Source: Spiroplasma phoeniceum (GTDB lineage Bacteria > Bacillota_I > Bacilli_A > Mycoplasmatales > Mycoplasmataceae). From it: 64,000 nt of DNA. Shown one piece after another: positions 33,292-43,864 of the stretch. Where the stretch lies: NCBI GenBank assembly GCA_026239495.1, contig CP110830.1, forward strand, positions 558,001 to 622,000. The letters run 5' to 3'. The notes below the pieces were generated by a model that saw only the letters and a program-made list of their open reading frames with translations, ran no database searches and had not been told where the DNA came from. The stretch's first letter is position 1. Each line of letters begins with the position of its first letter. Both the position numbers and the translations under genes were made by a program.

Positions 33292-33446
33292 AGAGAAAGG
33301 ACAGCATCTTAAATTCTTAAAATAGAAACTTTTTATTACAACTTTTTGATACCCTCTTTAAGTTGTTTACACATTTATTAAATATCTTAGAAATCTTTAC
33401 AAAGTGTACCTGTTTTTCTCCTAATTTAAGGTGTTGTCCTTTCTCT
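33292..33446. repeat. 155-bp element with long imperfect terminal inverted repeats
   Basis: The left arm begins AGAGAAAGGACAGCATCTTA and the right arm, reversed, AGAGAAAGGACAACACCTTA, with about 27 bp per arm and few mismatches. There is no ORF inside. Looks like a MITE or a deleted IS; only one copy seen here. With it, 33179-33501 is fully accounted for as noncoding. Confidence 0.6.
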
Positions 33447-33447
33447 G

Positions 33448-33472
33448 TTTCAGTTAATTAATTTGCTAATAA
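33448..33472 (+). repeat. Direct repeat bracketing the phage genes, left copy
   Basis: TTTCAGTTAATTAATTTGC and following TAATAA recur at 61591-61616 with one extra A. The copies sit just outside the first early gene and just beyond terS, marking the probable original phage limits. Confidence 0.6.
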
Positions 33473-33501
33473 AAAAACTTAATAAAAGAAAGGAGTAAGT
33501 A

Positions 33502-33741
33502 ATGGAAATTAATAAGCAACAGACAATATGTGATGTTGGTAATTGCTATAAAGCAATATCATTCATTACCGAAGAATTTTTATCAAATAAAGTTTTATGA
33601 ACTTGTGAAAAACATAAAGATTTATTAAATCATACAAAAGATAAAAAACAAAAGCGTTTTTATAAACGCTTAGAAAATTCAAAAATTATCTTTGATTATG
33701 AAACTGGTTTTTTAAAACTTTGATTTTATAAAACAACTTAA
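33502..33741 (+). CDS. Small phage early protein, hypothetical
   Basis: 79 residues, start MEINKQQTICDVGNC after AAAGGAG. Two Cys-containing motifs (CDVGNC and CEKH with W before it) could bind zinc in a C-x4-C … C-x2-H pattern. First gene of the early + strand block, ahead of the noncoding block at 33755. It needs TGA-Trp twice. No known family. Confidence 0.6.
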
Positions 33742-33754
33742 TGCATAGTGGGAC

Positions 33755-34235
33755 GGTTATTTTAAATAACTAAGTGTTTTTATTCCACATGAGGCGGTCT
33801 AGCCCAGCGGTAATCAGTCCGGAAATAATAGACGCTTTAACAAGCGATAGTCGTGATAAGTCCAAGGTTAATATCAAACGACAATAAACCATAGAGATAG
33901 TGACTTTATAAATAAATTTGCGATAGATATTACTTCTTAGAAGTGGCAGCGGTTTTTAAAACCACAAAGCCAGCACTTGGCTCTTCAAGGCGCAAGTGAA
34001 TTTATTTTAAAAACTGAACGCTTTGACCTGAAATGGTGCGGATGAAGAGAGAGAAAACTCTCTGGCGTAAAAAACAAAAAACAACTGTGGATTATTAAAC
34101 ATTCAAACAATTAACATACCGCTACCTCTCACCTCCAGTGAAGCGGGCGGCGTAGTAAATAAATAGATAAATACTTATTTAACAAACTCTCGCTTTGGCA
34201 CTTTCACTTGGGAGTAAGCGCCAGCGAGTTAAAAA
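33755..34235 (+). ncRNA. Candidate large structured noncoding RNA of the prophage
   Basis: About 480 bases without an ORF, markedly richer in G+C than anything around it, inside the early phage operon. It is full of short hairpins: CGCTT-TAAC-AAGCG (33834), CTTC-TTA-GAAG (33933), GGTTTT-T-AAAACC (33951), AGCCA-GCACT-TGGCT (33968), AGAGAG-AAAA-CTCTCT (34047). A long interrupted stem, AACTCTCGCTTTGGC with GCGCCAGCGAGTT, ends right before the ribosome site of the next gene. Position and style recall the large ornate phage RNAs (GOLLD, ROOL), but no consensus motif can be asserted by eye. Confidence 0.55.
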
Positions 34236-34248
34236 AGGAGAATTAAAA

Positions 34249-34482
34249 ATGATATGTAATAAAGCATTAAAAATTACAAATAAAGATATTATTTATGCAC
34301 AAACTAATCGTGGTTATTCAGATAATTTGGAATTAAATTTATATCTTAAATTTGGCAATGAAGAACGATATGTAGGTACTTTTCAACCGGTAGACTTTGA
34401 TTTAAATTACAATTGATATGAAATTGATGAAATTAAAGGTTTAATTAGTGATTATTTAGAAGATGAAGAAGCAGATTACTAG
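34249..34482 (+). CDS. Small phage early protein, hypothetical
   Basis: 77 residues (MICNKALKITNKDIIYAQTN …), acidic end DYLEDEEADY. ATG chosen because AAAAAAGGAG lies 9 bases upstream, immediately after the large stem of the noncoding block; an in-frame ATG at 34195 lies inside that stem. No family recognised. Confidence 0.65.
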
Positions 34483-34492
34483 GTGATAAATT

Positions 34493-34657
34493 ATGAATAA
34501 AAGATATTTATTAGTAATGAAAGATAAATATAGCCTAAATACTATATATTTTTATACATTTGATGAAGCGAGAATTTATTCTGAAAATTTAAATTATTTT
34601 AAAACAACAATTATTGATTTAGAAGATAAAAAAATTAAATGACAAGGATGTGAATAA
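34493..34657 (+). CDS. Small phage early protein, hypothetical
   Basis: 54 residues, MNKRYLLVMKDKYSLNTIYF … KIKWQGCE. It sits in a tight run of early genes (10 bases after the previous stop, one base before the next start), which supports translation despite its size. Confidence 0.55.
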
Positions 34658-34658
34658 T

Positions 34659-34796
34659 ATGTGAAAAGATGAAGAAGGTAAAGTTTATACAGAAGAAGAT
34701 TTATTTAATATGGCATTAGAAGAATGTCATTCAGAAGATAGTGCATATGAATATATTGATAATTTAATTGAAGAAATGGAATTAGAGGAAATTTAA
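34659..34796 (+). CDS. Small acidic phage early protein, hypothetical
   Basis: 45 residues, very acidic (EEDLFNMALEECHSEDSAYE … EEMELEEI). Spaced one and two bases from its neighbours. Acidic mini-proteins of this kind are often inhibitors or DNA mimics in phages, but nothing specific supports that here. Confidence 0.5.
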
Positions 34797-34798
34797 TT

Positions 34799-35500
34799 AT
34801 GGTATATTTAAAATTAAATAATGAAGTTAAAAATATTACTTACCCGTTTTATTTAAAAGGAAATGATTTTAAAGAATTAAGTTTAAAAGCATTAACAATT
34901 AAAAAATGAATTGATGAAAATGGGCAAGAATTAGCAGAATTTATATATCGACAACAAGCTTGATTAATAAATGGAGAATATAAATCACAATCATTAAAAG
35001 ATTTAAAATTAGTAGTTTCAAAAATTGATTATATTTTTAGAGAACCATTAGAATTAATAAAAAATTTTAAAGATGAATTAAATTTTATTAGAAAAGATAT
35101 TTTGAATTTAGAAAATAATATTAAGAGTAATCATGATTCTTTAAAAAATAGTGTAATTAATATTCAATTTCAAAAACAAAATGAAATTATTGAAACTCAT
35201 AAAAAAGAACAATTTTTAGAAATTAAAAGTGTATCAAAACAAGAACAAGAATTAAAAATTATTACTAGTAATTTTCGTAAAGATAAACTATTAATTAAAG
35301 ATATTGAAGTTACAGGTATTAATGATGATTTTTTACAAAAAGCTGATAAATTAGAACTTATTAATTTAATTAAAAATTATTTAATTGTTGATGAACAAAT
35401 TATTAAAAATAAAATTAAAGAACAATGAGATAGTAATAAAGACATTAATTTAATTGGTATTAAAGGTATTAATTTTAAAATAAATAAAGGAGAAAAATAA
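34799..35500 (+). CDS. Phage early protein with coiled-coil region, hypothetical
   Basis: 233 residues. The N-terminal 75 residues are globular (LNNEVKNITYPFYLKGNDFKE), followed by a long charged helical stretch rich in Lys, Glu and Gln (about 75-150) that looks coiled-coil. It lies directly upstream of recT with one base between, so a role in recombination or replication is suggested by position only. Confidence 0.65.
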
Positions 35501-35501
35501 T

Positions 35502-36407
35502 ATGGCAAATATAGTTGATTTTTTAAGAACAGATAAAGCAACAGAATGAATTAAAAGTAAATTTTCAAATGAAAATGAAATTGCAAGATTTAAAAGTAAT
35601 ATAGTTGCAATATCAAATAGTAATGAATTATTACAAAAGGCAGATCCAAAAACTATAATGACTGCTTGTTATCAAGGAGTATTATTAAACTTACCAATGG
35701 AAAGACAATTTGGTTATGCTTATGTTGTTCCATATAACACTAAAATAACAAGAATTATTAATGGTCGTGAAATACAAGAATGAATTAATCAGGCTCAATT
35801 TCAAATGGGTTATAAAGGTTATATTCAATTAGCACAAAGAAGCGGTCAATATTTAGATATGTCAGTATCAGATGTTAGAACTGGTGAATTAGTAAATTAT
35901 GATCGTTTAAAGGGAACTAGTTTTAATTGAATTCAAGATGAAGATGAACGAGAAAAATTAACAATTATGGGTTATGTAGCATATTTTAAAATGGTTAATG
36001 GTTTTGAAAAAACCTTATATATGACCAAAGAACAAATGGAAAATCATTTTATGAAATATTCTAAAACTTATGCTAAAAATAAATCATTTTATATTGCTAG
36101 TTTTGATGAAATGGCACTTAAAACAGTATTAACTAGTTTATTGCGAAAATGAGGTATTATGTCAGTCGAATTACAACAAGCTTATAAATCAGACCAAGCA
36201 GTTATTACAACTAATTATGAAAAGATTTATATTGATAATGATAGTAATATAAGCATAAATAAGAGTCAAATTAGCAACGAAAATATATCAAATAATAATT
36301 TACATGAATCAAGTGAAGAATTAACAGATAATAATGTAGTAAAAGAAGAAGATATATCAAATGTAGTACCAACAGTTAACAATGATGAGGAATGAGCAAC
36401 TTGATAA
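35502..36407 (+). CDS. recT: RecT-family single-strand annealing recombinase
   Basis: 301 residues. The core matches RecT: KTIMTACYQGVLLNLPME, FGYAYVVPYNTKI, QAQFQMGYKGYIQLAQRSGQ and YVAYFKMVNGFEK, with EMALKTVLTSLLRKWG at the end of the fold, then a disordered acidic tail of ~75 residues. RecT promotes annealing and strand exchange in phage replication. No partner exonuclease is visible next to it. Three late TGA-Trp codons are used; its end overlaps the resolvase start by 16 bases. Confidence 0.88.
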
Positions 36408-36810
36408 AAATAGGCATTGACCCATCAGGAACTGGTACTACGGCTGTTGCTATTTTTGAAGATAATAAATTAATTGATAAATCTGAATATACAAATCGTG
36501 ATTGAATTGCACAAACCGATATTATTTTAGATAAGTTAAAACAAGATGCAATTATTAATATAGAAGATTGTTTATATACATCTGCTAGTGCGAGTAAAGA
36601 TAGAGATGATTTATTAAAACTTATAGGGGCAATTAAATATAAAACTGTAGTATACCACATACATTTTGGAGATTGCAATAAAACAAGAAAAAATAATAAA
36701 ATATATAATTTAAAATATAAAAACATCATCAAAAATAATACATATATAAATAAAAATTCTAAAATTGACACACTAAAAAATATTTTAAATAAAACTTTAT
36801 AAATTTAAAA

Positions 36811-37896
36811 TTATTTAGTTAAATTAGTTAAAAATTGAAATGGTGTCTGAAAATTCAAATATTTATGCACTCTTTCAAAATTATAAAAGTAATAATAATC
36901 ATTTAGTTTATTTTGTAAACCAACTGCATCCAATATTTTTTCTTCAAATACAAATAATTTACTATAATTTTGATGAAATCTTTCAATTTTACCGTTTGAC
37001 TGCGGAGAACGAACGGGTGTTGTTTGATGTAAAATATTTTTATCTGTTAAAAATTGAGTAAAAGTAGTTTCTTTAATAGTACTTTTTTGATTATTCCGAT
37101 GACTATTAATAAATTCAGAACCGTTATCAGTTCTAATTCGTGTTATTTTAATACCAAATATTTTTTTAAAATCACTGATCGCTCTTTTAACAGCATCAAT
37201 AGCGTTTTCAGTGCTTAATTTATCATAAATATATCCTAATCCTGACCGTGACATTTCATCAATAAAATCATAGACATAATACTTTTTATCAACTGGAAAT
37301 TTACTTGGCATAAAATATTTCGCATCCATTTGTAATAATCCTAATTCTTTAACTTCATATCGTGGGTGTTGTCTTTTAATTTCTTTAATTTTATTTTTTA
37401 TTTTTAATCATCGTTTATCTTTTTTAAGTCAGCCAAAAAATGTTTTTAAATTTTTTGGTGCTTTACTTTTTAATTCTTCGCCATGAATTCCTTTTTTTAA
37501 ATTATAAAACAAAGATAAAACACCACCAGCGTGTTTATTACAATATTCAAAATATAAATCACAGATATTTTCACGAACATCATTACTATATTGATAATTA
37601 ATATTATTAGGAACTGTTGATTTTAATAATAAATCTTCAAAATTATTATTTGTATATGCAAGTAAAATTTTCTTTGCACAATAATAAAAAGTTGAAAATT
37701 TATTTTTAAAATATTTTTTAATCAAATCTTTTAATAACAAATTAGTTTCAAGAAAAAACTCCTTGCATAAATTAATATATGCAAATATTTTTGTTTTTAT
37801 TCTTTTATAATATTTATTTTTATAATTTTTACTTAAAAAATCTTGCAATTTTGCTTGTAAATCGCTTAAATTAAAGTTATTAATAATATATTTCAT
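36811..37896 (-). CDS. DDE integrase/transposase (rve type) carried by the plectrovirus
   Basis: 361 residues in one TGA-Trp frame. The C-terminal half is an rve-type integrase core: LGLLQMDAKYF (first Asp), IRTDNGSEFINSH (second Asp) and RSPQSNGKIERFHQ (Glu), then YYYFYNFERVHKYLNFQTP. The N-terminal 150 residues are basic and helical. Being intact and inside the virus, it is a candidate for mediating integration, though rve enzymes usually give shorter target duplications than the 15 bp seen. Confidence 0.82.
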
Positions 37897-37923
37897 TAAT
37901 TTACACCTACCTTAAAAATATAG

Positions 37924-37929
37924 TATAAT
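37924..37929 (+). promoter_or_regulatory. -10 box of the plectrovirus-borne lipoprotein gene
   Basis: TATAAT 40 bases before the ATG, in the gap divergent to the transposase. No convincing -35. Confidence 0.5.
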
Positions 37930-37969
37930 TTTATCATTAAAGATAAATTAAAAAAGAAAGAGAACAGAT

Positions 37970-38386
37970 ATGAAAAAGTTATTAAGTATTTTAGGAACAA
38001 TCGGATTAACAGCAACAAGTACAACATCATTAATTAGTTGTGAAAAACCAAAATCAGATAATAATAATCAAAATGGGGGGAATAAACCAGAGCCTACACC
38101 AGAACCAGAAAAACCACAAGAACCACCAATTGAAAGTAATTGAAAATTAATTGATGATGTTTGAGAAGAAGTAAAACAATCATCAAATGGAAAATGATAT
38201 ATAGGAATTTATTTTACATATGGAGAAACAGATAATGATAAATATTTTGTAATTGAGAAATTTAATAATATTAAAGAAATTAAGACAAATTATTGACGTA
38301 AAGTTTATCGTTGAGACGGTGAAAGTATCCCATCAACCCCAAATATTGATAAAAATACTGGTAAAATTACAGATTGAAAAGGTTAA
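37970..38386 (+). CDS. Lipoprotein duplicating a module of plectrovirus ORF1
   Basis: 138 residues: signal MKKLLSILGTIGLTATS with lipobox LISC, a Pro-rich linker (PEPTPEPEKPQEPP), then WKLIDDVWEEVKQSSNGK … YRWDGESIPSTPNIDKNTGK. The last ~245 bases are identical, in inverted orientation, to bases 39925-40170 inside ORF1. It is the only + strand gene of the virus. It may be a surface decoy or superinfection-exclusion protein made by the integrated virus (inference). Confidence 0.8.
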
Positions 38387-38420
38387 AAAGGAACTTAAAA
38401 AAATAGTTCCTTTTTATATT
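38386..38420. terminator. Terminator between lipoprotein gene and ORF1
   Basis: AAAAAGGAAC and GTTCCTTTTT form the stem; usable in both directions by the two converging genes. Confidence 0.8.
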
Positions 38421-40699
38421 AATCGTACAAATTTCATAAAGATAATTAATAAGAATAAATTAGTTATTGTGCTATACAATGCGGGACTAAATTTTCATAC
38501 TTCAAATGTTTGGTTAAAAAAACTATATATTGTTTGAAATATTTTACCAACTCCACTTGCTAATTCGTTTACTTGTTTTATACCAGGAATATTATTAACG
38601 ATTCAAATTGCCGCATTTCTAATATGACAAGCTAAATTATATCAACTACAACTTTCATATTGTGCTTGTCATCATTGACTATCGGGGAATAATCCACCGT
38701 TATTAATTTCTTGTCAATTATAAATTCCAAAATTAAAACTATAATATTTATAAAAATCATTTTCTTTTTGTGCTTGTAATTCAAAGACATTATAACCAAT
38801 TTTTTGTTCTTCCATTTTCTTATATTTTAAACCGTATTTGTCTTTTAAAGTTCCTTCAAAAACATAACCCTCATTTTGATTAATATTATAATCATTTGCA
38901 ACTGAAAAATCATAGTTAAATACATCTCCATAATTTGTGTTATAAAAGCGATTTTTATAAGCAGAATACATCTTAAAATCTAATGATTTATATTTATCAG
39001 AAAAATAAAAATAACGCGGATAAATTTTAAAACCATTATTTGCTAATAAACCATATTTTTTATTATATCCTTGTGTATAAGTATTATTATCTAAATCAAA
39101 CATTGTTCGTAAATAATCCTTATAAAAATTTTTAGATACAACAAACATACTATTTAGTAATTCTTTAAATTTATTATAAGAAACTAAAAACTTTTTCTTT
39201 TGTTCTTCAAATTCTTTTTTCTCTGCTTCGGATTTTAAAATTTTTTTATTATTTTCAAATTTATAAATATAGTTATTATAGTCATCAAAATATTTTATTG
39301 ATTTTCCATTTTCATCTAAAATAACATCTTTAAAATTTTCTAATTTTAAACCAAAAAAGTTAATTAAAACAGTATCATATTGTAAATTATCAATATAACC
39401 ACTTTCAATAAAATTACTACGATTTTGAAACACAGGTACCAAAGCATACGCAAAAAAAGATTTTAAAAAGTTATTAATATCTATTTTTCCAGTCATTTTT
39501 TGATAATAAATAGTATTATAAATATTTCATTGTCCAATAGAATAAATATTTCCTTCAAAATTAAATATATTTTCTTTATCTTGCATAAAAGTAAACAAAA
39601 AACCTAATTTTTCATCTTTATGAGTAGATTCAGATACATCAAAACTGCGTGCCTTAGTATGTGTTAATTCTAAACTGCCAGCAATAATGTTATTATTTTT
39701 ATCAATTGTTAAAATCATCCGATAAATTGATTTTTTAATAAAATATCAACTACCCATTTTTTGACTTTCATCAATAATTTCAAAATCAAATATTATTCTT
39801 TGTGTTCCAACAATAGAACTCTCATAATTGGGATTACCGCCTTGTTGAACTCGAATATTTTCTTGAATAATAACATCTAAATAATTATTTAAAAAATCTT
39901 TAACTTTATTTTGATTTTCAACATTTCAATCTGTAATTTTACCAGTATTTTTATCAATATTTGGGGTTGATGGGATACTTTCACCGTCTCAACGATAAAC
40001 TTTACGTCAATAATTTGTCTTAATTTCTTTAATATTATTAAATTTCTCAATTACAAAATATTTATCATTATCTGTTTCTCCATATGTAAAATAAATTCCT
40101 ATATATCATTTTCCATTTGATGATTGTTTTACTTCTTCTCAAACATCATCAATTAATTTTCAATTATTTTCATTTAAATTAACTGATTGTAAATCATTTA
40201 TATTTGTTTTTAATTTATTTAACATTGCTGTTAAATTATATTTATTTGTAAAAGTATAAATAAAATTAGCTAATTCTCTTAAAAATTGTTTTCTATCAAC
40301 ATCATAAAATTTGTTAATGTTATACTGTTTAACATAATTATCTCAATTTTTATATAATTCCATAAATTTATCACTAGGTTTATCATAAGAAACACCAGTC
40401 GAATAACTATCCTTTAAAAAATCTAAGTATCATTTATCGTTATAAGTTAATGATTTTGATGTTTTTAAAGTAGGATTAATAAAATAATTTGTATCACTTC
40501 AATTTTCAAAAAAAGTGCTGCGTAAAAACATTGTATTAATAAAATCAGTTTCATTAATGCCCGTTTCTATACTTCGCTTTGTTCTTACTTTTTCTTCTGT
40601 TTGTGATTGTTGATGTTGTTGTAATGTCATTGCCCCTAACGAGAAAAAAGAAATCAATAAAATTGGTACAAACGAAAATAATACTAAAAACTTACGCAT
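38414..40699 (-). CDS. Plectrovirus ORF1-type virion protein (DUF3688-like)
   Basis: 761 residues. N-terminal signal-like helix (FLVLFSFVPILLISFFSLGA) and a C-terminal span near LYSTITNLFLLIIFMKF, the layout of the large minor virion protein of filamentous phages that is anchored by its C-terminus and contacts the host. The module WKLIDDVWEEV … GKITDW (residues ~180-260) is duplicated in the lipoprotein at 37970. Many Tyr and Asn residues follow (YNKKYGLLANNGFKIYPRYF). Its start overlaps the preceding gene by eight bases. All internal stops are TGA. Confidence 0.82.
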
Positions 40700-41000
40700 T
40701 ATTTTTTACCAACTTATTTTTACGTTTTTCTTTTATTAATTTGATAATTTTATTAAATAAATAACCATAAAAATAATGAATTATTAAAATATCTCATAAT
40801 ATAATAAATCATAAACCATAAAATATATAACCATTTATACCACTATATTTTTCTTTTAATTCGCAAATCGTTGAAACTGTATCTAAAATACACACAAATG
40901 CTAATAAACAACTAATAATAAAATATAAAATTAAATCAACCCAAGAAATAAATAAACCATTTTGTTTCTTTTCTTTTTTATTTTCTACATTACTTTTCAT
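40692..41000 (-). CDS. Plectrovirus membrane protein
   Basis: 102 residues with two spans (LILYFIISCLLAFVCIL and FIILWDILIIHYFYGYLF) and a basic tail KKRKNKLVKNNA-like. Overlaps the ORF1 start. Position before ORF1 as in SpV1-type genomes; role unknown. Confidence 0.7.
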
Positions 41001-41011
41001 AAATTTAACTC

Positions 41012-41248
41012 CTAACTATATAATGTTTTTGAAATAATAAAACCAATAATATATAAACTTGATATTGTTAACATTAACGGATGACTAAATAAAATCGCCA
41101 TTTTACCAAAAATAGATAACAACCAAGTATCAGAATTATATAAATCCATAATAATATTTTTTGCTGATGTCAACTGATTAATAATAACTGTAATAAATCC
41201 AGTACCAAAAATAGCGATTGCCGCTACCAATAAAACTAACTTAATCAT
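41012..41248 (-). CDS. Plectrovirus small membrane protein
   Basis: 78 residues, two to three spans ([19 protein letters not shown], then [15 protein letters not shown]). Coat-like size; could be a minor coat or assembly protein. Confidence 0.65.
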   Translation of the reverse strand: MIKLVLLVAAIAIFGTGFITVIINQLTSAKNIIMDLYNSDTWLLSIFGKMAILFSHPLMLTISSLYIIGFIISKTLYS

Positions 41249-41266
41249 ATAAAATCAACTCCTTAC

Positions 41267-41701
41267 TTATTTTTTTATTCTTTTAGTGCTATGAATTCTT
41301 TTAAATCCTTGTTCTCTTGTTTTTGCTTGTCTTGCTAAACTTGATAACTGTTGTTTATTGCGACTAAATTTAAATTGTTTTCGTTCTCTAATATGTTTTT
41401 GTAAACCTTTTCCAGTACTAGAAACACCCCGAACAGTAGCACCGTATAGTTTAGAACTATTAATAACACCGCTTTTAACCGTTGAACCTAAATCGTTATA
41501 ATTAGTTGATGTTCCGTGAATAGCATAAATTGATAACTTAATAATCATAAAAAAGATTAAAAAATAAGCAATCGTTATATTTGTCATTGGCAATTTAGTA
41601 TTTCAAATCACATCAAAAACAAATAAAAAAGTATCAAAAATAAAACTAAAAATCTTATTTCAATTATCGTTATTAACGCTTTCACTTAATAAATTACTCA
41701 T
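41267..41701 (-). CDS. Plectrovirus membrane protein with basic tail
   Basis: 144 residues from ATG 41701 (MSNLLSESVNNDNWNKIFSF). One or two spans, then a strongly basic C-terminus (HIRERKQFKFSRNKQQLSS). The start overlaps the end of the ATPase gene by eight bases, which fits a coupled operon and decides the longer start. Confidence 0.65.
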
Positions 41702-42707
41702 TTTTTATTTTTCCTTTCCCTTTTTTTGCTTTTAAATTTTCTTTCAAAATATCAATATCAAACAATTCTAAGCGTTGTTTATTGTTTAATTTTGATATAT
41801 CTTTTCAAAAGTATTCTTTTTTATTAATAACTTCATCATTTTTTAAATCACGAACAAAACTTAATCAATGACTATCATATTTATTGGCAAATTCAAGCGG
41901 AATAATTATCTTAAAAAACCGAATTCCTAAACCAACATCTGATTTATGTTTTGCTCTTTTACCTTCTGCTGTTCGTTCTACTGATTTTGTTTTTCAAATT
42001 TCATAATCCGTAATATCTTGGAAAATACCAATTCGCATAACAAAACTACGATTAAAAATATTACCTAATTTAGATTTAACGGGTTTTTTCAATGAAATCG
42101 GAATAATAATACCGCTTGCTAAATGACGAATATTATTTCACATCATACCCTCACGCTGTACGGTAAAAATCGCTCTATTTTTAAAATGTCTTGCTAAAAC
42201 AATCCACACACTTTTACCACCATGAACTTTTTTAACTTCGTGAGGACTAGTTCCATCAATATATAAAAAACTTTCATCAAACAAAATTAAACTATCATCA
42301 GGGGGAACTAATTTAGTTCTATCAGTAAAATCTAAGTTATTAAAAGTTAAAAGTTTTATTGCATCATCTTCGATTGGATAATTACTATAAATTTTCTTTG
42401 TTAAAAGTTTCATAACTTGTGATAAAAAAGTTAAAAGTAATGTTTTACCAGTTCCTAATTTACCAATAATTACCGATAACGGATTATCTCAAATAAAGTA
42501 AACTAAACGAAAAACATTTAACTGATAAAAAACATTTTTTCAAATTCACCAAATAAAATAAACAGATTGTAAAGCAAATAATAGTCAAAATACTAAACCA
42601 GTATAATTTAATTAAATTATTCAAAGTAATAAATCAATTAAACTAAACAAAACCATTGAACCACTAATATAACAAAAGTTTATTAGAAAAAATGCAAACT
42701 TTTTCAT
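41694..42707 (-). pseudogene. Zot-type (gpI-like) assembly ATPase, one in-frame stop
   Basis: 338 codons. The P-loop GKLGTGKTLLLTFLS and Walker B LILFDESFLYIDGTS, with HGGKSVWIVLARHFKNRA, identify the filamentous-phage assembly ATPase family that drives extrusion through the membrane. Codon 32 is TAA (42612-42614), between the first span (FLINFCYISGSMVLFSLIDL) and the rest. Either this copy is dead or a downstream non-ATG start makes a shortened form. Confidence 0.75.
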
Positions 42708-42910
42708 TAATTAAAATACCCAACTATTTTAAAAATCATTCACAATAAGAACCAAATTAAAAACAAAATAACAATTCAAACACCAACCATTAAAGTTAAA
42801 TATTCATTTTGTGTCAAAGTCCAAGTTGTAATCGATTCAACATTCGTTTTATCTATAAATAAAAATATATGAATAAAAAACTCTTTTAATTTTTCTCAAT
42901 CATTTTGCAT
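42707..42910 (-). CDS. Plectrovirus small membrane protein
   Basis: 67 residues, MQNDWEKLKEFFIHIFLFID then a span LMVGVWIVILFLIWFLLW. Its TAA shares a base with the ATPase ATG (TAATG). Confidence 0.65.
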
Positions 42911-42912
42911 AT

Positions 42913-43062
42913 TTAAAAACTCCACATTTTCTGAATAAGTTTAAAAAAAATTCCAAAAAATAAAATGATAAATAATACAAACGATATAACATATAAAAAT
43001 TCAGGTGCGTTTGAACCAATAATATAACTAACAAATTGAACTCAATAATTATATAAACTCAT
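42913..43062 (-). CDS. Plectrovirus small membrane protein
   Basis: 49 residues, MSLYNYWVQFVSYIIGSNAP then a span FLYVISFVLFIILFFGIFF. Three bases separate it from the next start. Too short for family assignment; the size suits a minor coat protein. Confidence 0.6.
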
Positions 43063-43086
43063 TATAAAAACCTCTATAAAAAATAT

Positions 43087-43428
43087 TTACCATATTCATT
43101 GATATTCGATTTCATAATTAAAATCTTTTATATTAATTTGAATAGGTTTTTTATAACATTGTTCATCATAAATTGATAAAACGCAATCTGACTCTTTTTT
43201 AAAACTTTTATAACATTTTTTACATAAAAATTTAATTTTATTTTTGCAAGAAAAAGATATATAAGAAACCTTAGATTTTATAAAATTATTAGAACAACCA
43301 ACTACTTTTAAATAATTTTTAATTGGATGATGAAAAATATAACCATTATCACACAATTTATAACCTTTATTTTTTTCGTATTGTATTCTATTTTCTCTTT
43401 CTACTTCTTCTATTAATTTAATTTCCAT
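43087..43428 (-). CDS. Plectrovirus Cys-rich soluble protein
   Basis: 113 residues from ATG 43428, chosen because GGAGG lies just upstream. CSNNF, SCKNKIKFLCKKCYKSF and two further Cys suggest a zinc-binding fold, perhaps nucleic-acid binding. No family recognised. Confidence 0.6.
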
Positions 43429-43429
43429 T

Positions 43430-43864
43430 TTACAATTCCTCCAAATCACTAATTAATTGTTCTACTTTTTCATCATTTCAATTTATTAAATTATTATTGT
43501 TATTTGTTTTTACTTTTTTAGGTTCATTTTGAAATAATGCTTTATGCATACGCGTAAAATAGTTTTGTTTATATTGATTATACAAATCAATTATTTCTGT
43601 TCCAGTTAAACATTTTCAATCGTGTTGTTTTAAATTTTCATCATATTTTACAATACGATAATAATTATCATAAATTAAACCGATTGCTACTTGTTCAGAG
43701 TGTTTTTGACTAGGATAAATAAATTTATTACTCAATCAAAAACCAATATGGCGATTATGATTAGGTAAATTTATAAAACTTGCTTTATCTGTTTCAAAAG
43801 GAACAAGTTCCTTAGAAATAAAATAATTTGCTATATTCTGATTTTTCTTAACAAAATTACTCAA
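43430..43864 (-). CDS. Plectrovirus soluble protein, TTG start
   Basis: 144 residues. No ATG is available; TTG at 43862-43864 follows GAGGAGG and lies within the end of the preceding gene. [20 protein letters not shown] and an Asn-rich linker near the end are notable. It may be the replication or ssDNA-binding protein by position (inference). Confidence 0.55.

Noticed and set aside
33791..33870. tRNA-like start with TAGCCCAGCGGTAAT resembling a D-arm
   Set aside because: No anticodon arm, T-arm (GGTTCRANYCC) or closing acceptor pairing could be found, so no tRNA is called; it is kept as part of the structured noncoding block.
33840..33915. Possible group I intron core (ATCAAACGACAATA … AGAGATAGTGACT)
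   Set aside because: Only loosely like the R and S elements; P and Q partners are absent and no split gene flanks the region.
36376..36802. Resolvase reading on as a 136-residue protein to 36802
   Set aside because: The last ~50 codons lie beyond the 15-bp repeat in virus DNA and lack the terminal acidic motif; the true end is at 45438.
38253..38537. Plus-strand frame across the end of the lipoprotein and ORF1
   Set aside because: Runs through a terminator hairpin and antisense of ORF1; no ribosome site.
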